Below are positions 17,329-25,521 of a stretch of DNA of 64,000 nucleotides, piece by piece. Source of the stretch: Pseudozobellia thermophila (lineage in GTDB: Bacteria > Bacteroidota > Bacteroidia > Flavobacteriales > Flavobacteriaceae); assembly GCF_900141855.1 (NCBI RefSeq), contig NZ_FQYU01000002.1, positions 186,001 through 250,000 of the forward strand, read 5' to 3'. Made by a program: the position numbers and the translations under genes. Every line of letters begins with the position of its first letter. Positions within the stretch are counted from its first letter, which is position 1. The notes under the pieces were generated by a model. That model ran no database searches and was not told the origin of the DNA. It was given only the letters and a program-made list of their open reading frames with translations.

Positions 17329-18084
17329 CTATATTCTTACAGGAATCCCATTTTCCCGTAACTCTTGTTTTAAGTTTCCTATACCGATTTCCTTAAAGTG
17401 AAAAACACTGGCCGCCAAGGCCGCATCGGCTTTTCCCTCCTTAAAGGTATCGATAAAATGACTTGTTGTTCCCGCTCCTCCCGAAGCAATGACCGGAATG
17501 TTCAATTCTCCCGACAAGCGGGCCAATGCCCCATTGGCAAAACCGTCTTTGGTACCATCATGGTCCATAGAGGTAAAAAGAATCTCCCCTGCCCCCCGTT
17601 CCTCGACTTCCTTGGCCCATTCGAACAACTTGCGTTCCGTGGGCACCTTGCCCCCTACCAGATGAACGATCCATTCACCTTCTATCTGTTTGGCATCAAT
17701 AGCCACCACAATGCATTGCGAGCCAAATTTCGATACCAGGTCGTTGATCAATTGCGGGTTTTTAACCGCGGAAGAATTAATGGAAACCTTGTCGGCACCA
17801 TTGTGGAGCAAAACGTCCACATCTTCTATCGAAGAGATACCGCCCCCTACCGTAAACGGGATATTGACCTTTTCGGCTACGCGGTATACCAAATCGGCCA
17901 AGGTCTTTCGTTTTTGTTCCGTTGCCGAAATATCGAGAAAGACCAGTTCGTCCGCCCCCTCCCTGCTGTATATTTCGGCCAGTTCGACCGGATCTCCGGC
18001 ATCGCGCAAATCCACAAAGTTCACTCCCTTAACGGTGCGCCCGTCCTTAATATCCAAACATGGTATTATTCTCTTTGCTAACAT
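17329..18084 (-). CDS. hisF: Imidazole glycerol phosphate synthase, cyclase subunit
   Basis: A 251-residue TIM barrel that condenses PRFAR with ammonia from HisH to give imidazole glycerol phosphate and AICAR. It has the catalytic Asp in [15 protein letters not shown] and the second catalytic Asp in VVAIDAKQ, with phosphate-binding loops [11 protein letters not shown] and [11 protein letters not shown]. Length is normal. A 145-base gap separates it from hisA; that gap has a TAnnTTTG-like site (TATTTTTG, 18163-18156 reverse) without a clear -33 half. Confidence 0.97.
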   Translation of the reverse strand: MLAKRIIPCLDIKDGRTVKGVNFVDLRDAGDPVELAEIYSREGADELVFLDISATEQKRKTLADLVYRVAEKVNIPFTVGGGISSIEDVDVLLHNGADKVSINSSAVKNPQLINDLVSKFGSQCIVVAIDAKQIEGEWIVHLVGGKVPTERKLFEWAKEVEERGAGEILFTSMDHDGTKDGFANGALARLSGELNIPVIASGGAGTTSHFIDTFKEGKADAALAASVFHFKEIGIGNLKQELRENGIPVRI

Positions 18085-18229
18085 ACTTTAAGCTAAAACC
18101 TGATGTTGGGATAGGAGTGCACGTGGATTCGTTGCTTATTTAGGCTCAAACAACCCAAAAATAAAAACAAATTTTACATTAGACTCCCCCGTCCCTTATT
18201 TTTTAGTTCTTAATACGATTTTGTCGGGC

Positions 18230-18961
18230 CTACGACCCATATTGCAACACAAAGCCTTCCAGCTGCTTTATGCTTATCCGGTTTTCGTAAATGGCCTTGC
18301 CGATTATGGTGCCCTCGCATCCCATTTCGGCTAGCCTTGGCAGCTCATCGTAGGTCGAAATGCCCCCGGAAGCTATCAATTTTACACCCTTGCATTCTTC
18401 TATAATACGTTGGTACAGGTCGAAAGACGGGCCTTGCAGCATACCGTCCCTTGAAATATCCGTACAGATGACATAGGCGATCCCCTTTTCTTGGTACCCC
18501 TTGATAAAGGGTATCAGCTCTTCGGTAGATTCCTCTTGCCAACCTGAAACGGCTATCTTTTCGTCCATGGCATCGGCGCCCAAAATAATCTTATCGGGGC
18601 CATACGTTGTAATCCACCCCGAAAAAGTTTCCTTGTCCTTGACCGCAATGCTACCACCGGTAATCTGATGGGCCCCGCTATCAAAAGCGATCCGCAGGTC
18701 CCGGTCGGTCTTGAGTCCCCCGCCAAAATCAATTTTCAAAGAGGTTTTTGAAGCGATCCGCTCCAATACATGGTAGTTGACGATATGCTTCGATTTGGCC
18801 CCATCCAAATCTACGAGGTGCAGGTATTGTATACCGTGGTCCTCAAATGCCTTGGCGACCTCCAAGGGGTTTTCATTGTAAATTTTCTTGGTATCGTAAT
18901 CGCCTTTCGACAGGCGAACGCACTTACCTTCTATAATATCTATTGCCGGTATTATTCTCAT
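18230..18961 (-). CDS. hisA: ProFAR isomerase
   Basis: A 243-residue TIM barrel, paralogous to HisF, that isomerises ProFAR to PRFAR. The N-terminal catalytic motif is [18 protein letters not shown]; later come [35 protein letters not shown] and [13 protein letters not shown]. It lies 78 bases downstream of hisH and upstream of hisF in the standard order. Length and motifs are normal. Confidence 0.97.
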   Translation of the reverse strand: MRIIPAIDIIEGKCVRLSKGDYDTKKIYNENPLEVAKAFEDHGIQYLHLVDLDGAKSKHIVNYHVLERIASKTSLKIDFGGGLKTDRDLRIAFDSGAHQITGGSIAVKDKETFSGWITTYGPDKIILGADAMDEKIAVSGWQEESTEELIPFIKGYQEKGIAYVICTDISRDGMLQGPSFDLYQRIIEECKGVKLIASGGISTYDELPRLAEMGCEGTIIGKAIYENRISIKQLEGFVLQYGS

Positions 18962-19039
18962 GGTCCTATTCGTTGTCCGTACTACTGTATTTCTCCGTTT
19001 TCGTTCCTGTTCTTGGCTTCAACACGCCTCTCCCCTATA

Positions 19040-19624
19040 TCAAACACTCCCCAAAAAATTCCCGAGGATCCGCTCCCCTACATCGCTGCTCTTTTCGGGG
19101 TGAAACTGGGTACCGTAAAAATTGTCCTTTTTCAATGCGGCACTGTAGTTGATACCGTATTCCGTTTCGGCGATGGTTTCACCACATATGGGGGCATAAA
19201 AACTGTGTACGAGGTATATATGCGAGTTTTCCTCGACATTTTCAAAAAGATCGGACTTCAGCTTAGCGATCTGGTTCCAACCGATCTGGGGTACCTTAAC
19301 CCCCGGCGAAAACTTGACGACATCCACATCAAAAATTCCCAGGCCCTTGGTATGGCCTTCCTCGGAAGAGTTGCACATTAACTGCATGCCCAAACAAATG
19401 CCCAAAACGGGCTGTGTCAATTGTGGGATAAGACTATCAAGACCGCTTTCGCGTAGCTTTTTCATGGCGCTGCTGGCCTCTCCCACCCCGGGAAATATCA
19501 CCTTGTCAGCAGTCTTGATTTCGTCGGCATCGTGACTCAGGACGGCCTTGTAGCCCAAACGTTCGATGGCAAACTTGATACTCTGGATATTGCCCGCCCC
19601 GTAATTTATAATTACTATTTTCAT
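19040..19624 (-). CDS. hisH: Imidazole glycerol phosphate synthase, glutaminase subunit
   Basis: The start is the ATG at 19624, giving 194 residues that begin MKIVIINYGAGNIQS as in the family; the open frame extends 13 codons further without support. It is a class I glutamine amidotransferase with nucleophile Cys in LGICLGMQLM and the His/Glu pair in TQFHPEKS. It supplies ammonia to HisF. It is placed between hisB and hisA. Confidence 0.96.
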   Translation of the reverse strand: MKIVIINYGAGNIQSIKFAIERLGYKAVLSHDADEIKTADKVIFPGVGEASSAMKKLRESGLDSLIPQLTQPVLGICLGMQLMCNSSEEGHTKGLGIFDVDVVKFSPGVKVPQIGWNQIAKLKSDLFENVEENSHIYLVHSFYAPICGETIAETEYGINYSAALKKDNFYGTQFHPEKSSDVGERILGNFLGSV

Positions 19625-19708
19625 TTTAATTCGTCTTGAATACAACGAAGGTAACCGGTGCAAGACGTATTGACGATATACTGCCTTGTACCCTTACTTC
19701 GTAAAGTT

Positions 19709-20845
19709 TTAAAGAACCCCTTTCGTACTTGGTAACACCATTTTTTCGGCATCGCGCTTTACCGCCATTTTAATGGCCTTGGCAAAGGCCTTGAAAATGG
19801 CCTCGATCTTATGGTGCTCGTTGGTGCCTTCGGCCTTTACGTTTAGATTGGCCTTGGCCCCGTCGGTAAACGATTTGAAAAAGTGGTGGAACATCTCGGT
19901 AGGCATATCCCCTACCATTTCACGGTTGAATTCTGCCTCCCAGACCAGCCAATTGCGACCTCCGAAATCAATGGCCACTTGCGCCAGGCAATCGTCCATG
20001 GGCAGGCAAAAACCGTAACGTTCAATTCCCAGCTTCTGGCCCAAGGCCGTTCCGAATACTTCACCCAGGGCAATGCCCGTATCCTCTATGGTATGGTGTT
20101 CGTCTACCTCCAGATCGCCCTTTACCTTGATTTCAAGGTCCATTTGGCCGTGACGGGCCAGCTGATCCAACATGTGGTCAAAAAAGGCCAATCCCGTTTT
20201 AATGTCGCTCTGTCCCGTACCGTCGAGGTTCAACCTGATAAAAATATCGGTTTCGTTCGTCTTTCTACGGGTCTCGGCGGTTCTGTCCTTTAGTTTTAGG
20301 AACTCGTAAATTTTTTCCCAATCATTGCTTTCAAGGGCGATAAAATCGTTCAATTCCTCCTTTTTGACCGTAATTTCACCTGCTCCCAAATGGGTTTCGT
20401 CATTGATGAAAATACCCTTGGCCCCAAGGTTTTTGGCCAGTTCAACATCGGTAAGCCGATCACCGATAACAAAGGAATTCGAAAGATCGTAGGCCTCGGA
20501 AAAATAATCGTTCAACAAGCCGGTTCCGGGTTTTCGGGTATCGGCATTCTCGTGCGGAAAGGTTCTGTCGATAAAAACCTTGTCGAATACGACGCCCTCG
20601 TTCTCGAAGGCCTGCATAATAAAATTATGTACCGGCCAAAAGGTAGCTTCGGGAAAACTTTCGGTACCCAATCCGTCTTGATTGGTGATCATGACCAGTT
20701 CGTAATCGAGCTCCTTGGCGATTTTTCCCAAATAGGTGAATACCTTGGGGTAGAACACCATTTTTTCAAAGGCATCTATCTGCTCGTCTACCGTTTCTTT
20801 GATGATGGTGCCATCGCGATCAATAAACAGTACTTTTTTCTTCAT
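19709..20845 (-). CDS. hisB: Bifunctional histidinol-phosphatase / imidazoleglycerol-phosphate dehydratase
   Basis: A 378-residue fusion. The N-terminal HAD phosphatase (about 1-170) begins [10 protein letters not shown] with catalytic Asp9/Asp11. The C-terminal dehydratase (about 190-378) has [27 protein letters not shown] and [13 protein letters not shown], the duplicated His clusters that bind manganese. It overlaps the hisC stop by one base (TGATG), so translation is probably coupled. The fused form is usual in Bacteroidota and in enteric bacteria. Confidence 0.97.
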   Translation of the reverse strand: MKKKVLFIDRDGTIIKETVDEQIDAFEKMVFYPKVFTYLGKIAKELDYELVMITNQDGLGTESFPEATFWPVHNFIMQAFENEGVVFDKVFIDRTFPHENADTRKPGTGLLNDYFSEAYDLSNSFVIGDRLTDVELAKNLGAKGIFINDETHLGAGEITVKKEELNDFIALESNDWEKIYEFLKLKDRTAETRRKTNETDIFIRLNLDGTGQSDIKTGLAFFDHMLDQLARHGQMDLEIKVKGDLEVDEHHTIEDTGIALGEVFGTALGQKLGIERYGFCLPMDDCLAQVAIDFGGRNWLVWEAEFNREMVGDMPTEMFHHFFKSFTDGAKANLNVKAEGTNEHHKIEAIFKAFAKAIKMAVKRDAEKMVLPSTKGVL

Positions 20846-21888
20846 CAGCTCAAGCTTTTTAAAGCGGTAACAAGTTTAATGTTTTCGTACTTGGTACCAA
20901 TGGTTAAACGGAGTGTGTTCCCACATAGCGGCTGCGAACTTCTATTTCTGACCACTACCCCCATCTTTAAAAGTTCATTATAACGTTTGTTCGCATCGTC
21001 TACCCGTACCAATATAAAATTGGCATCGGACGGGTAGATTTTTTCGATACATTCGATCTTGGGCAACACTTTTAGGAGCAAGTCCTTTTGTTCCAGAATC
21101 TCACGTACCTCAGACTCGATACGCGATGCATTCGAAACCCTCCGCAAGGCCCGCGACTGGGTCAGTTCGTTTACGTTGTAAGGGGGTTTGATCTTATTGA
21201 GAACCTCTATGATCTCTTCGGATGCCATACAGATTCCCAAACGTATACCGGCCATACCATAGGCCTTCGACAGGGTTTGGGTCACCACCAGATTCGGAAA
21301 TTCGGATAGGCGCGAAACCCACGACGCCCCGTTGGCGAAATCGATATACGCTTCATCGACCACCACCAATCCGTCGAAGCCTTTTAAAAGCGCAACGATG
21401 CCCTCCGCTTGAAAACTGTTGCCGGTGGGGTTGTTGGGCGAACAGACAAAGATAAGTTTCGTCCGTTGGTCGACGGTCTTTAAGATTCCCGCTACATCCG
21501 GTTCAAAACCCTCGGTCAAGAGCACCTCCCTGTTTTCTATTGCATTGATATCGGCCAAGACCTTGTACATACCGTAGGTAGGCGGCATGGTGATGATATT
21601 GTCGACCCGGGGTTCGCAAAACCCCCGATACAAAAGGTCGAGCACCTCGTCGCTACCGTTGCCCAACAGCATATTTTTTGGCCCTATACCTTTCTGATCG
21701 GCCAGCACCGCCTTCAAACTCCGCTGCTGTGGATCGGGGTAACGGTTGACCCCGTTTTCGAAGGGATTCTCGTTGGCATCGAGAAAAACCATTCCCGACC
21801 CATCGGACACATATTCGTCCCGTGCCGAGGAATAAGGCTTTAGGCCTTTTACATTTTCCCGGATAATGTTATCTAGACTAAACCCCAT
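20845..21888 (-). CDS. hisC: Histidinol-phosphate aminotransferase
   Basis: A 347-residue fold type I PLP enzyme. The PLP-binding Lys is in [14 protein letters not shown], with upstream [28 protein letters not shown] and [11 protein letters not shown], and a C-terminal Arg in [10 protein letters not shown]. It lies between hisD (one base gap) and hisB (one base overlap), consistent with a single polycistronic message. Confidence 0.97.
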   Translation of the reverse strand: MGFSLDNIIRENVKGLKPYSSARDEYVSDGSGMVFLDANENPFENGVNRYPDPQQRSLKAVLADQKGIGPKNMLLGNGSDEVLDLLYRGFCEPRVDNIITMPPTYGMYKVLADINAIENREVLLTEGFEPDVAGILKTVDQRTKLIFVCSPNNPTGNSFQAEGIVALLKGFDGLVVVDEAYIDFANGASWVSRLSEFPNLVVTQTLSKAYGMAGIRLGICMASEEIIEVLNKIKPPYNVNELTQSRALRRVSNASRIESEVREILEQKDLLLKVLPKIECIEKIYPSDANFILVRVDDANKRYNELLKMGVVVRNRSSQPLCGNTLRLTIGTKYENIKLVTALKSLS

Positions 21889-21889
21889 A

Positions 21890-23185
21890 TTACATTCTTT
21901 GGTTCCTTAAACTATTCAATCGCAGGGTAACGGCATTTTTATGGGCCTGCAAGCCTTCGGCCTCGGCCATAATCTCAATGGCTTGCCCAATTTCCTGTAT
22001 CCCCGTTTCCGAAATTTTTTGAAAGGTCATGCTTTTCATAAAACTGTCCAAGTTCACCCCACTGTACTGCTTGGCGTAACCGTTGGTCGGCAGGGTGTGA
22101 TTGGTGCCCGAGGCGTAATCGCCTGCACTCTCGGGCGTATAGTTGCCGATAAAGACGGAACCCGCGTTTTTAATATTGTCAACAAAGAAGTCCTCGTTTT
22201 TAACACAAACAATATAATGTTCGGGGCCGTAGGCATTGATCAGGTCGTTGGCCGTCCGGTCGTCTTCCACATAAATCAATTTGCTATTGGCAATGGCCTT
22301 TTCGGCAATATCCTTTCTTGGCAGCCGTGGGAGCTGTTTTTCGACTTCCTTTTCCACGGCATCGACCATATCCTTTGAAGTTGAAACCAGGATAACCTGA
22401 CTATCGACACCGTGCTCGGCCTGACTCAACAAATCGGAGGCCACAAAGGCGGGATTGGCGGAATCATCGGCCAGCACCAACAGTTCACTGGGGCCGGCGG
22501 GCATATCGATGGCAATACCGTATTTGGTGGCGATCTGTTTGGCCACGGTCACGTATTGGTTTCCCGGGCCGAAAACCTTATACACCTGGGGAACGCTTTC
22601 CGTACCAAAGGTCATGGAGGCTATGGCCTGGATCCCCCCTACTTTGAATATTTTACCTACCCCGCACAGGTGGGCCGTATAAAGAATGGCCGGATTGATT
22701 TTGCCCTCCTTGTCGGGCGGTGAACACAGCACCAATTCCTCACACCCGGCAATGGTAGCCGGTACGGCGAGCATTAAAATCGTTGAGAACAAGGGCGCCG
22801 TACCCCCGGGAATATAGAGTCCCACTTTTTGAATGGCCCTTTTTTCCTGCCAGCAGTGCACACCATTGGCGGTCTCCACCGAAACCCTTTCGGTTTTCTG
22901 GGCCTTATGGAATACCTCGATATTGTTCTTGGCCAATTGAACGGCTTTCTTAAGTTCGGGGGCAACCCGGTCGGCGGCTTCCCTTATTTCGGCTTCGGAG
23001 ACGACGAGGTCTTCCAGTACAATACCATCAAACTTTTCGGTATACTTTCTTAAGGAGGCATCGCCGTGATCCCTTACTTCCTTGAATATGGCCTCTACGG
23101 TCTGTTCGATATCCGCCACGGTCTGTGTCGGACGCCTTAAAATGGCCTTCCACTCCGATCGGTCGGGATTATATATCTTTCTCAT
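21890..23185 (-). CDS. hisD: Histidinol dehydrogenase
   Basis: A 431-residue NAD-dependent, zinc-containing enzyme that oxidises histidinol to histidine in two steps. Recognisable blocks are VGLYIPGGTAPLFSTILM, IAIDMPAGPSELLVLAD, SQAEHGVDSQVILVS, YGPEHYIV and the C-terminal SAGDYASGTNHTLPTNG, which holds zinc and catalytic residues. Length is normal and it is followed one base later by hisC. Confidence 0.97.
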   Translation of the reverse strand: MRKIYNPDRSEWKAILRRPTQTVADIEQTVEAIFKEVRDHGDASLRKYTEKFDGIVLEDLVVSEAEIREAADRVAPELKKAVQLAKNNIEVFHKAQKTERVSVETANGVHCWQEKRAIQKVGLYIPGGTAPLFSTILMLAVPATIAGCEELVLCSPPDKEGKINPAILYTAHLCGVGKIFKVGGIQAIASMTFGTESVPQVYKVFGPGNQYVTVAKQIATKYGIAIDMPAGPSELLVLADDSANPAFVASDLLSQAEHGVDSQVILVSTSKDMVDAVEKEVEKQLPRLPRKDIAEKAIANSKLIYVEDDRTANDLINAYGPEHYIVCVKNEDFFVDNIKNAGSVFIGNYTPESAGDYASGTNHTLPTNGYAKQYSGVNLDSFMKSMTFQKISETGIQEIGQAIEIMAEAEGLQAHKNAVTLRLNSLRNQRM

Positions 23186-23189
23186 TGCT

Positions 23190-23627
23190 TTACTCTAAAT
23201 TCTTGATCATATGGAAGCCCAAGGGTTCAAACCCATGACGTTTCCAAAACTCGACTCCCTTTTCGTTATTTACATAGGAATTGAGCTCTATGCTGTTACA
23301 ATCCCTACTTTTTGCGTAATCATCCAGCCACTCCATCATGCGTCGGCCTATTCCCCGACTTCGGTATTCCTCCCTCACGAACACATTATCAAGCTCCAAA
23401 TGCTTTCCTTTATACAGCTTATGCAGCAACCAAATACCACAGCAGCCGATCAACCTTTCGTTATCGTAAACGCCCAAACATTGGTATCCGCCCATGGACA
23501 GCATCGGCTTCAAGCGGCTTTTCAACACCGAAACGGAAAACTTCCCCTTATTCAATTCGTAAACCAGGGGCAGAATACGCTCCATTTCTCCATAGGGAAT
23601 CAATTCCAATCTTAAATTGTCCATCAT
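23190..23627 (-). CDS. GNAT-family N-acetyltransferase inside the his operon
   Basis: A 145-residue protein. I chose the ATG at 23627; an adjacent ATG (23624) or a TTG (23633) are alternatives. It has a clear GNAT core: ERLIGCCGIWLLHKLYKGKH, LDNVFVREEYRSRGIGRRM (the acetyl-CoA pyrophosphate loop R-x-x-G-I-G) and GVEFWKRHGFEPLGFHM. It lies between hisG and hisD with only a few bases on either side, so it is part of the his message. The substrate is unknown. Confidence 0.88.
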   Translation of the reverse strand: MMDNLRLELIPYGEMERILPLVYELNKGKFSVSVLKSRLKPMLSMGGYQCLGVYDNERLIGCCGIWLLHKLYKGKHLELDNVFVREEYRSRGIGRRMMEWLDDYAKSRDCNSIELNSYVNNEKGVEFWKRHGFEPLGFHMIKNLE

Positions 23628-23633
23628 TCCCAA

Positions 23634-24491
23634 TCAAAGCACCATTTTCTCGATAGGGCAAACCAAGATGCCCTCGGCACCTGCAGCCTTTAACTCGTCG
23701 ATTACCTCCCAGAACTTATCCTTATTGATTACCGTATGGACAGAACTCCAACCTTCTTCGGCCAAGGGAAGAACGGTGGGGCTGCGCATACCCGGCAACA
23801 ACCTTAATATGGCGTCCAATTTTTCGTTCGGAGCGTTCAAAAGGACATACTTCGATTGCCTGGCCTGTAAAACGGACTGGATCCTGAACTGTAGTTTTTT
23901 CAATATTTCGCGGCGTTCCTCTGAAATTTTGGGCGAAACCGCCAGAACCGCCTCACTGGTCAACATAACCTCTACCTCTTTCAGGTTGTTCTTAAAAAGG
24001 GTGCTCCCGCTGGAAACAATATCACAAATGGCATCGGCCAGACCAATGTTGGGAGCAATTTCAACGGAACCGTTGATAATGTGCAAATCGGCCTTTACCC
24101 CGTGTTTGTCCAAGTACATTTGAACGGTATTGGGGTAGGATGTCGCGATTTTTTTTCCCTCAAAGTCATGTACCGATGTATATTTTACCGATTTGGGCAC
24201 GGCCAAGGATACCTTGCACTTTGAGAAGCCCAGTTTCTCGGCGATGGAAATATCCTCGCCCTTTTCGATCAATACGTTCTCGCCGATAATGGCTATATCA
24301 ACCACGCCATCCCTCAAATATTGGGGTATATCGCCGTTTCGCAAATAAAAGACCTCCAAGGGAAAATTACGGGCCGAGGCCTTTAACTGATCCTTGCCAT
24401 TGTCAATGGAAATACCACAATTTTTTAGAATCATTAGCGAGTCTTCGTTCAGGCGTCCCGATTTTTGAATAGCAATCCTAATCTTTGTCAT
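23634..24491 (-). CDS. hisG: ATP phosphoribosyltransferase, long form
   Basis: A 285-residue enzyme for the first, feedback-controlled step of histidine synthesis. It begins IRIAIQKSGRLNEDSL, has the PRPP-binding segment SVEIAPNIGLADAICDIVSSG, and carries a C-terminal regulatory domain of about 75 residues (LPGMRSPTVLPL), so it is the long, hexameric type that needs no HisZ. It is the first structural gene after the attenuator, whose terminator ends about 35 bases before its ATG. Confidence 0.97.
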   Translation of the reverse strand: MTKIRIAIQKSGRLNEDSLMILKNCGISIDNGKDQLKASARNFPLEVFYLRNGDIPQYLRDGVVDIAIIGENVLIEKGEDISIAEKLGFSKCKVSLAVPKSVKYTSVHDFEGKKIATSYPNTVQMYLDKHGVKADLHIINGSVEIAPNIGLADAICDIVSSGSTLFKNNLKEVEVMLTSEAVLAVSPKISEERREILKKLQFRIQSVLQARQSKYVLLNAPNEKLDAILRLLPGMRSPTVLPLAEEGWSSVHTVINKDKFWEVIDELKAAGAEGILVCPIEKMVL

Positions 24492-24525
24492 TTTCGTTTG
24501 GGTGTTCGATTGATTATATGAGTTC

Positions 24526-24559
24526 TAAAAACAAAGCCCGTTTGATTTCTCAAACGGGC
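24526..24559 (-). terminator. Attenuator terminator of the his operon
   Basis: Perfect 10-bp stem on the reverse strand (24559-24550 with 24545-24536, GCCCGTTTGA and its complement), a 4-base loop and then TTTGTTTTTAG. It lies between the leader peptide gene and hisG. Its 5' arm is also part of the alternative antiterminator, so it should form only when the ribosome finishes the leader peptide. Confidence 0.85.
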
Positions 24560-24605
24560 CGTAAATATGTTGCAACACTACAATACATTTCTACCTCGCT
24601 TGAGA
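24548..24605 (-). promoter_or_regulatory. Predicted antiterminator pairing of the his leader
   Basis: Leader codons 15-17 (TCTCAAGCG, 24605-24597) can pair with CGTTTGAGA (24556-24548), which is the loop-proximal 5' arm of the terminator: eight Watson-Crick pairs and one G-U. A ribosome stalled on the His codons leaves TCTCAAGCG free, so this pairing forms and the terminator cannot. A ribosome at the stop codon (24593-24591) covers it. The pairings are seen in the sequence; the mechanism is by analogy with known amino-acid attenuators. Confidence 0.7.
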
Positions 24606-24647
24606 GCCAGTGTAAAAATGATGGTGATGTGTGTTTCTGTTTTTCAT
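24591..24647 (-). CDS. hisL: His operon leader peptide (18 residues, four His in a row)
   Basis: The ATG at 24647 opens a frame of 18 codons ending with TAG at 24593-24591. The peptide reads MKNRNTHHHHFYTGSQAR, with four consecutive His codons (24629-24618). It lies between a good promoter and the attenuator terminator upstream of hisG. Translation of this peptide would sense charged histidyl-tRNA: stalling at the His run permits hisG transcription. Consecutive regulatory codons in a short frame before a hairpin-T-run are the hallmark of amino-acid attenuation. Confidence 0.88.
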   Translation of the reverse strand: MKNRNTHHHHFYTGSQAR

Positions 24648-24682
24648 TACGTTCGTAAAATTAAAACTAAATTTTAACCGTA

Positions 24683-24713
24683 CAAATTTATTTTAATTAT
24701 TTCCCAAAATCAA
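24683..24713 (-). promoter_or_regulatory. Promoter of the his operon
   Basis: On the reverse strand TTG (24713-24711) is followed after 20 bases by TAAATTTG (24690-24683), a full match to the Bacteroidota promoter pattern TTG-N17-23-TAnnTTTG. It overlaps the end of the upstream SPFH gene. Transcription should begin about 7 bases later and give a short leader ahead of the leader peptide ATG at 24647. Confidence 0.65.
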
Positions 24714-25508
24714 TGGTAGTCCCGATTCGCCGCTACCGACCACCACTACTTTTGTATTGGGCGATTTTGCGAGTTCGATGGTCGCATCGATTCCCTTGTC
24801 CTGTAGAATTTTATCGGTAAGCGATGCACTTAGTATCTTATTCGCATCGGCCTTACCTTGAGCCTCGATACGCACCTTATCCGCCTCCTTGGCGGCCGTT
24901 ACCAAACGAAATTCGTATTCCAACGACTCTTGTTCTTGTTTGAGCTTGCGCTCAATGGCCTCTTTAATGGTAGCCGGCAAGGTGACATCGCGCACCAAGA
25001 CTTCGTTCAATTGAATGTATTGGCCATCGACAATTTTTTCCGTCTCCTCGAATATCTCCTGTTGTATGGCATCGCGCTTGCTCGAATACAACTGTTCAGG
25101 TGTATAGCGGCCCACTACGCTTCTAGCGGCCGAACGTATGGTCGGCAAGAGTACGCGCTGAATGTATTCGGCACCCTTTTCTTGGTGAAGTTTTCCCAAA
25201 AATTCGATTTTAGGCTGAAACCAAACCGAAGATTCCAATTTAATTTCCAAGCCATTCGATGAAAGCACTTGCATTTTTTCAAGTACCTCTTGCTGCCTAA
25301 CCTCATAGACAAAAACCTTGTTCCAAGGGGCCACAATATGGAATCCTTCCCCCAACGGGGGCTCATCGGTAACGACCCCGCCACCGAAGGTCTTATAAAG
25401 CACCCCTGCCTCTCCCGAACCGATCGTAACGGCCGACTTTGAGATTAAAATAACGAGTAAGACAAAACCGAATATGACCGGCAATGCTATTTTTGGCAAT
25501 TTATCCAT
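24693..25508 (-). CDS. SPFH/prohibitin-family membrane protein
   Basis: A 271-residue protein with one N-terminal membrane helix (about 6-24) and an SPFH domain (IGSGEAGVLYKTFGGGV, LKLEQ-type helices, RVLLPTIRSAARSVVGRYTPEQLYSS, NEVLVRDVTLPATIKEAIERK). The C-terminal part is a long helix rich in Ala, Glu and Lys (about 195-235). Prohibitin-like proteins form large membrane-bound rings or lipid microdomains, some of which control proteases such as FtsH. The gene stands 13 bases after the VWA gene and may be co-transcribed with it. Confidence 0.9.
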   Translation of the reverse strand: MDKLPKIALPVIFGFVLLVILISKSAVTIGSGEAGVLYKTFGGGVVTDEPPLGEGFHIVAPWNKVFVYEVRQQEVLEKMQVLSSNGLEIKLESSVWFQPKIEFLGKLHQEKGAEYIQRVLLPTIRSAARSVVGRYTPEQLYSSKRDAIQQEIFEETEKIVDGQYIQLNEVLVRDVTLPATIKEAIERKLKQEQESLEYEFRLVTAAKEADKVRIEAQGKADANKILSASLTDKILQDKGIDATIELAKSPNTKVVVVGSGESGLPLILGNN

Positions 25509-25521
25509 GTAGTATATGATT

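Noticed and set aside
18085-18229. Second his promoter in the hisA-hisF gap
   Set aside because: A TATTTTTG box is present but no -33 half; kept only as a note under hisF.
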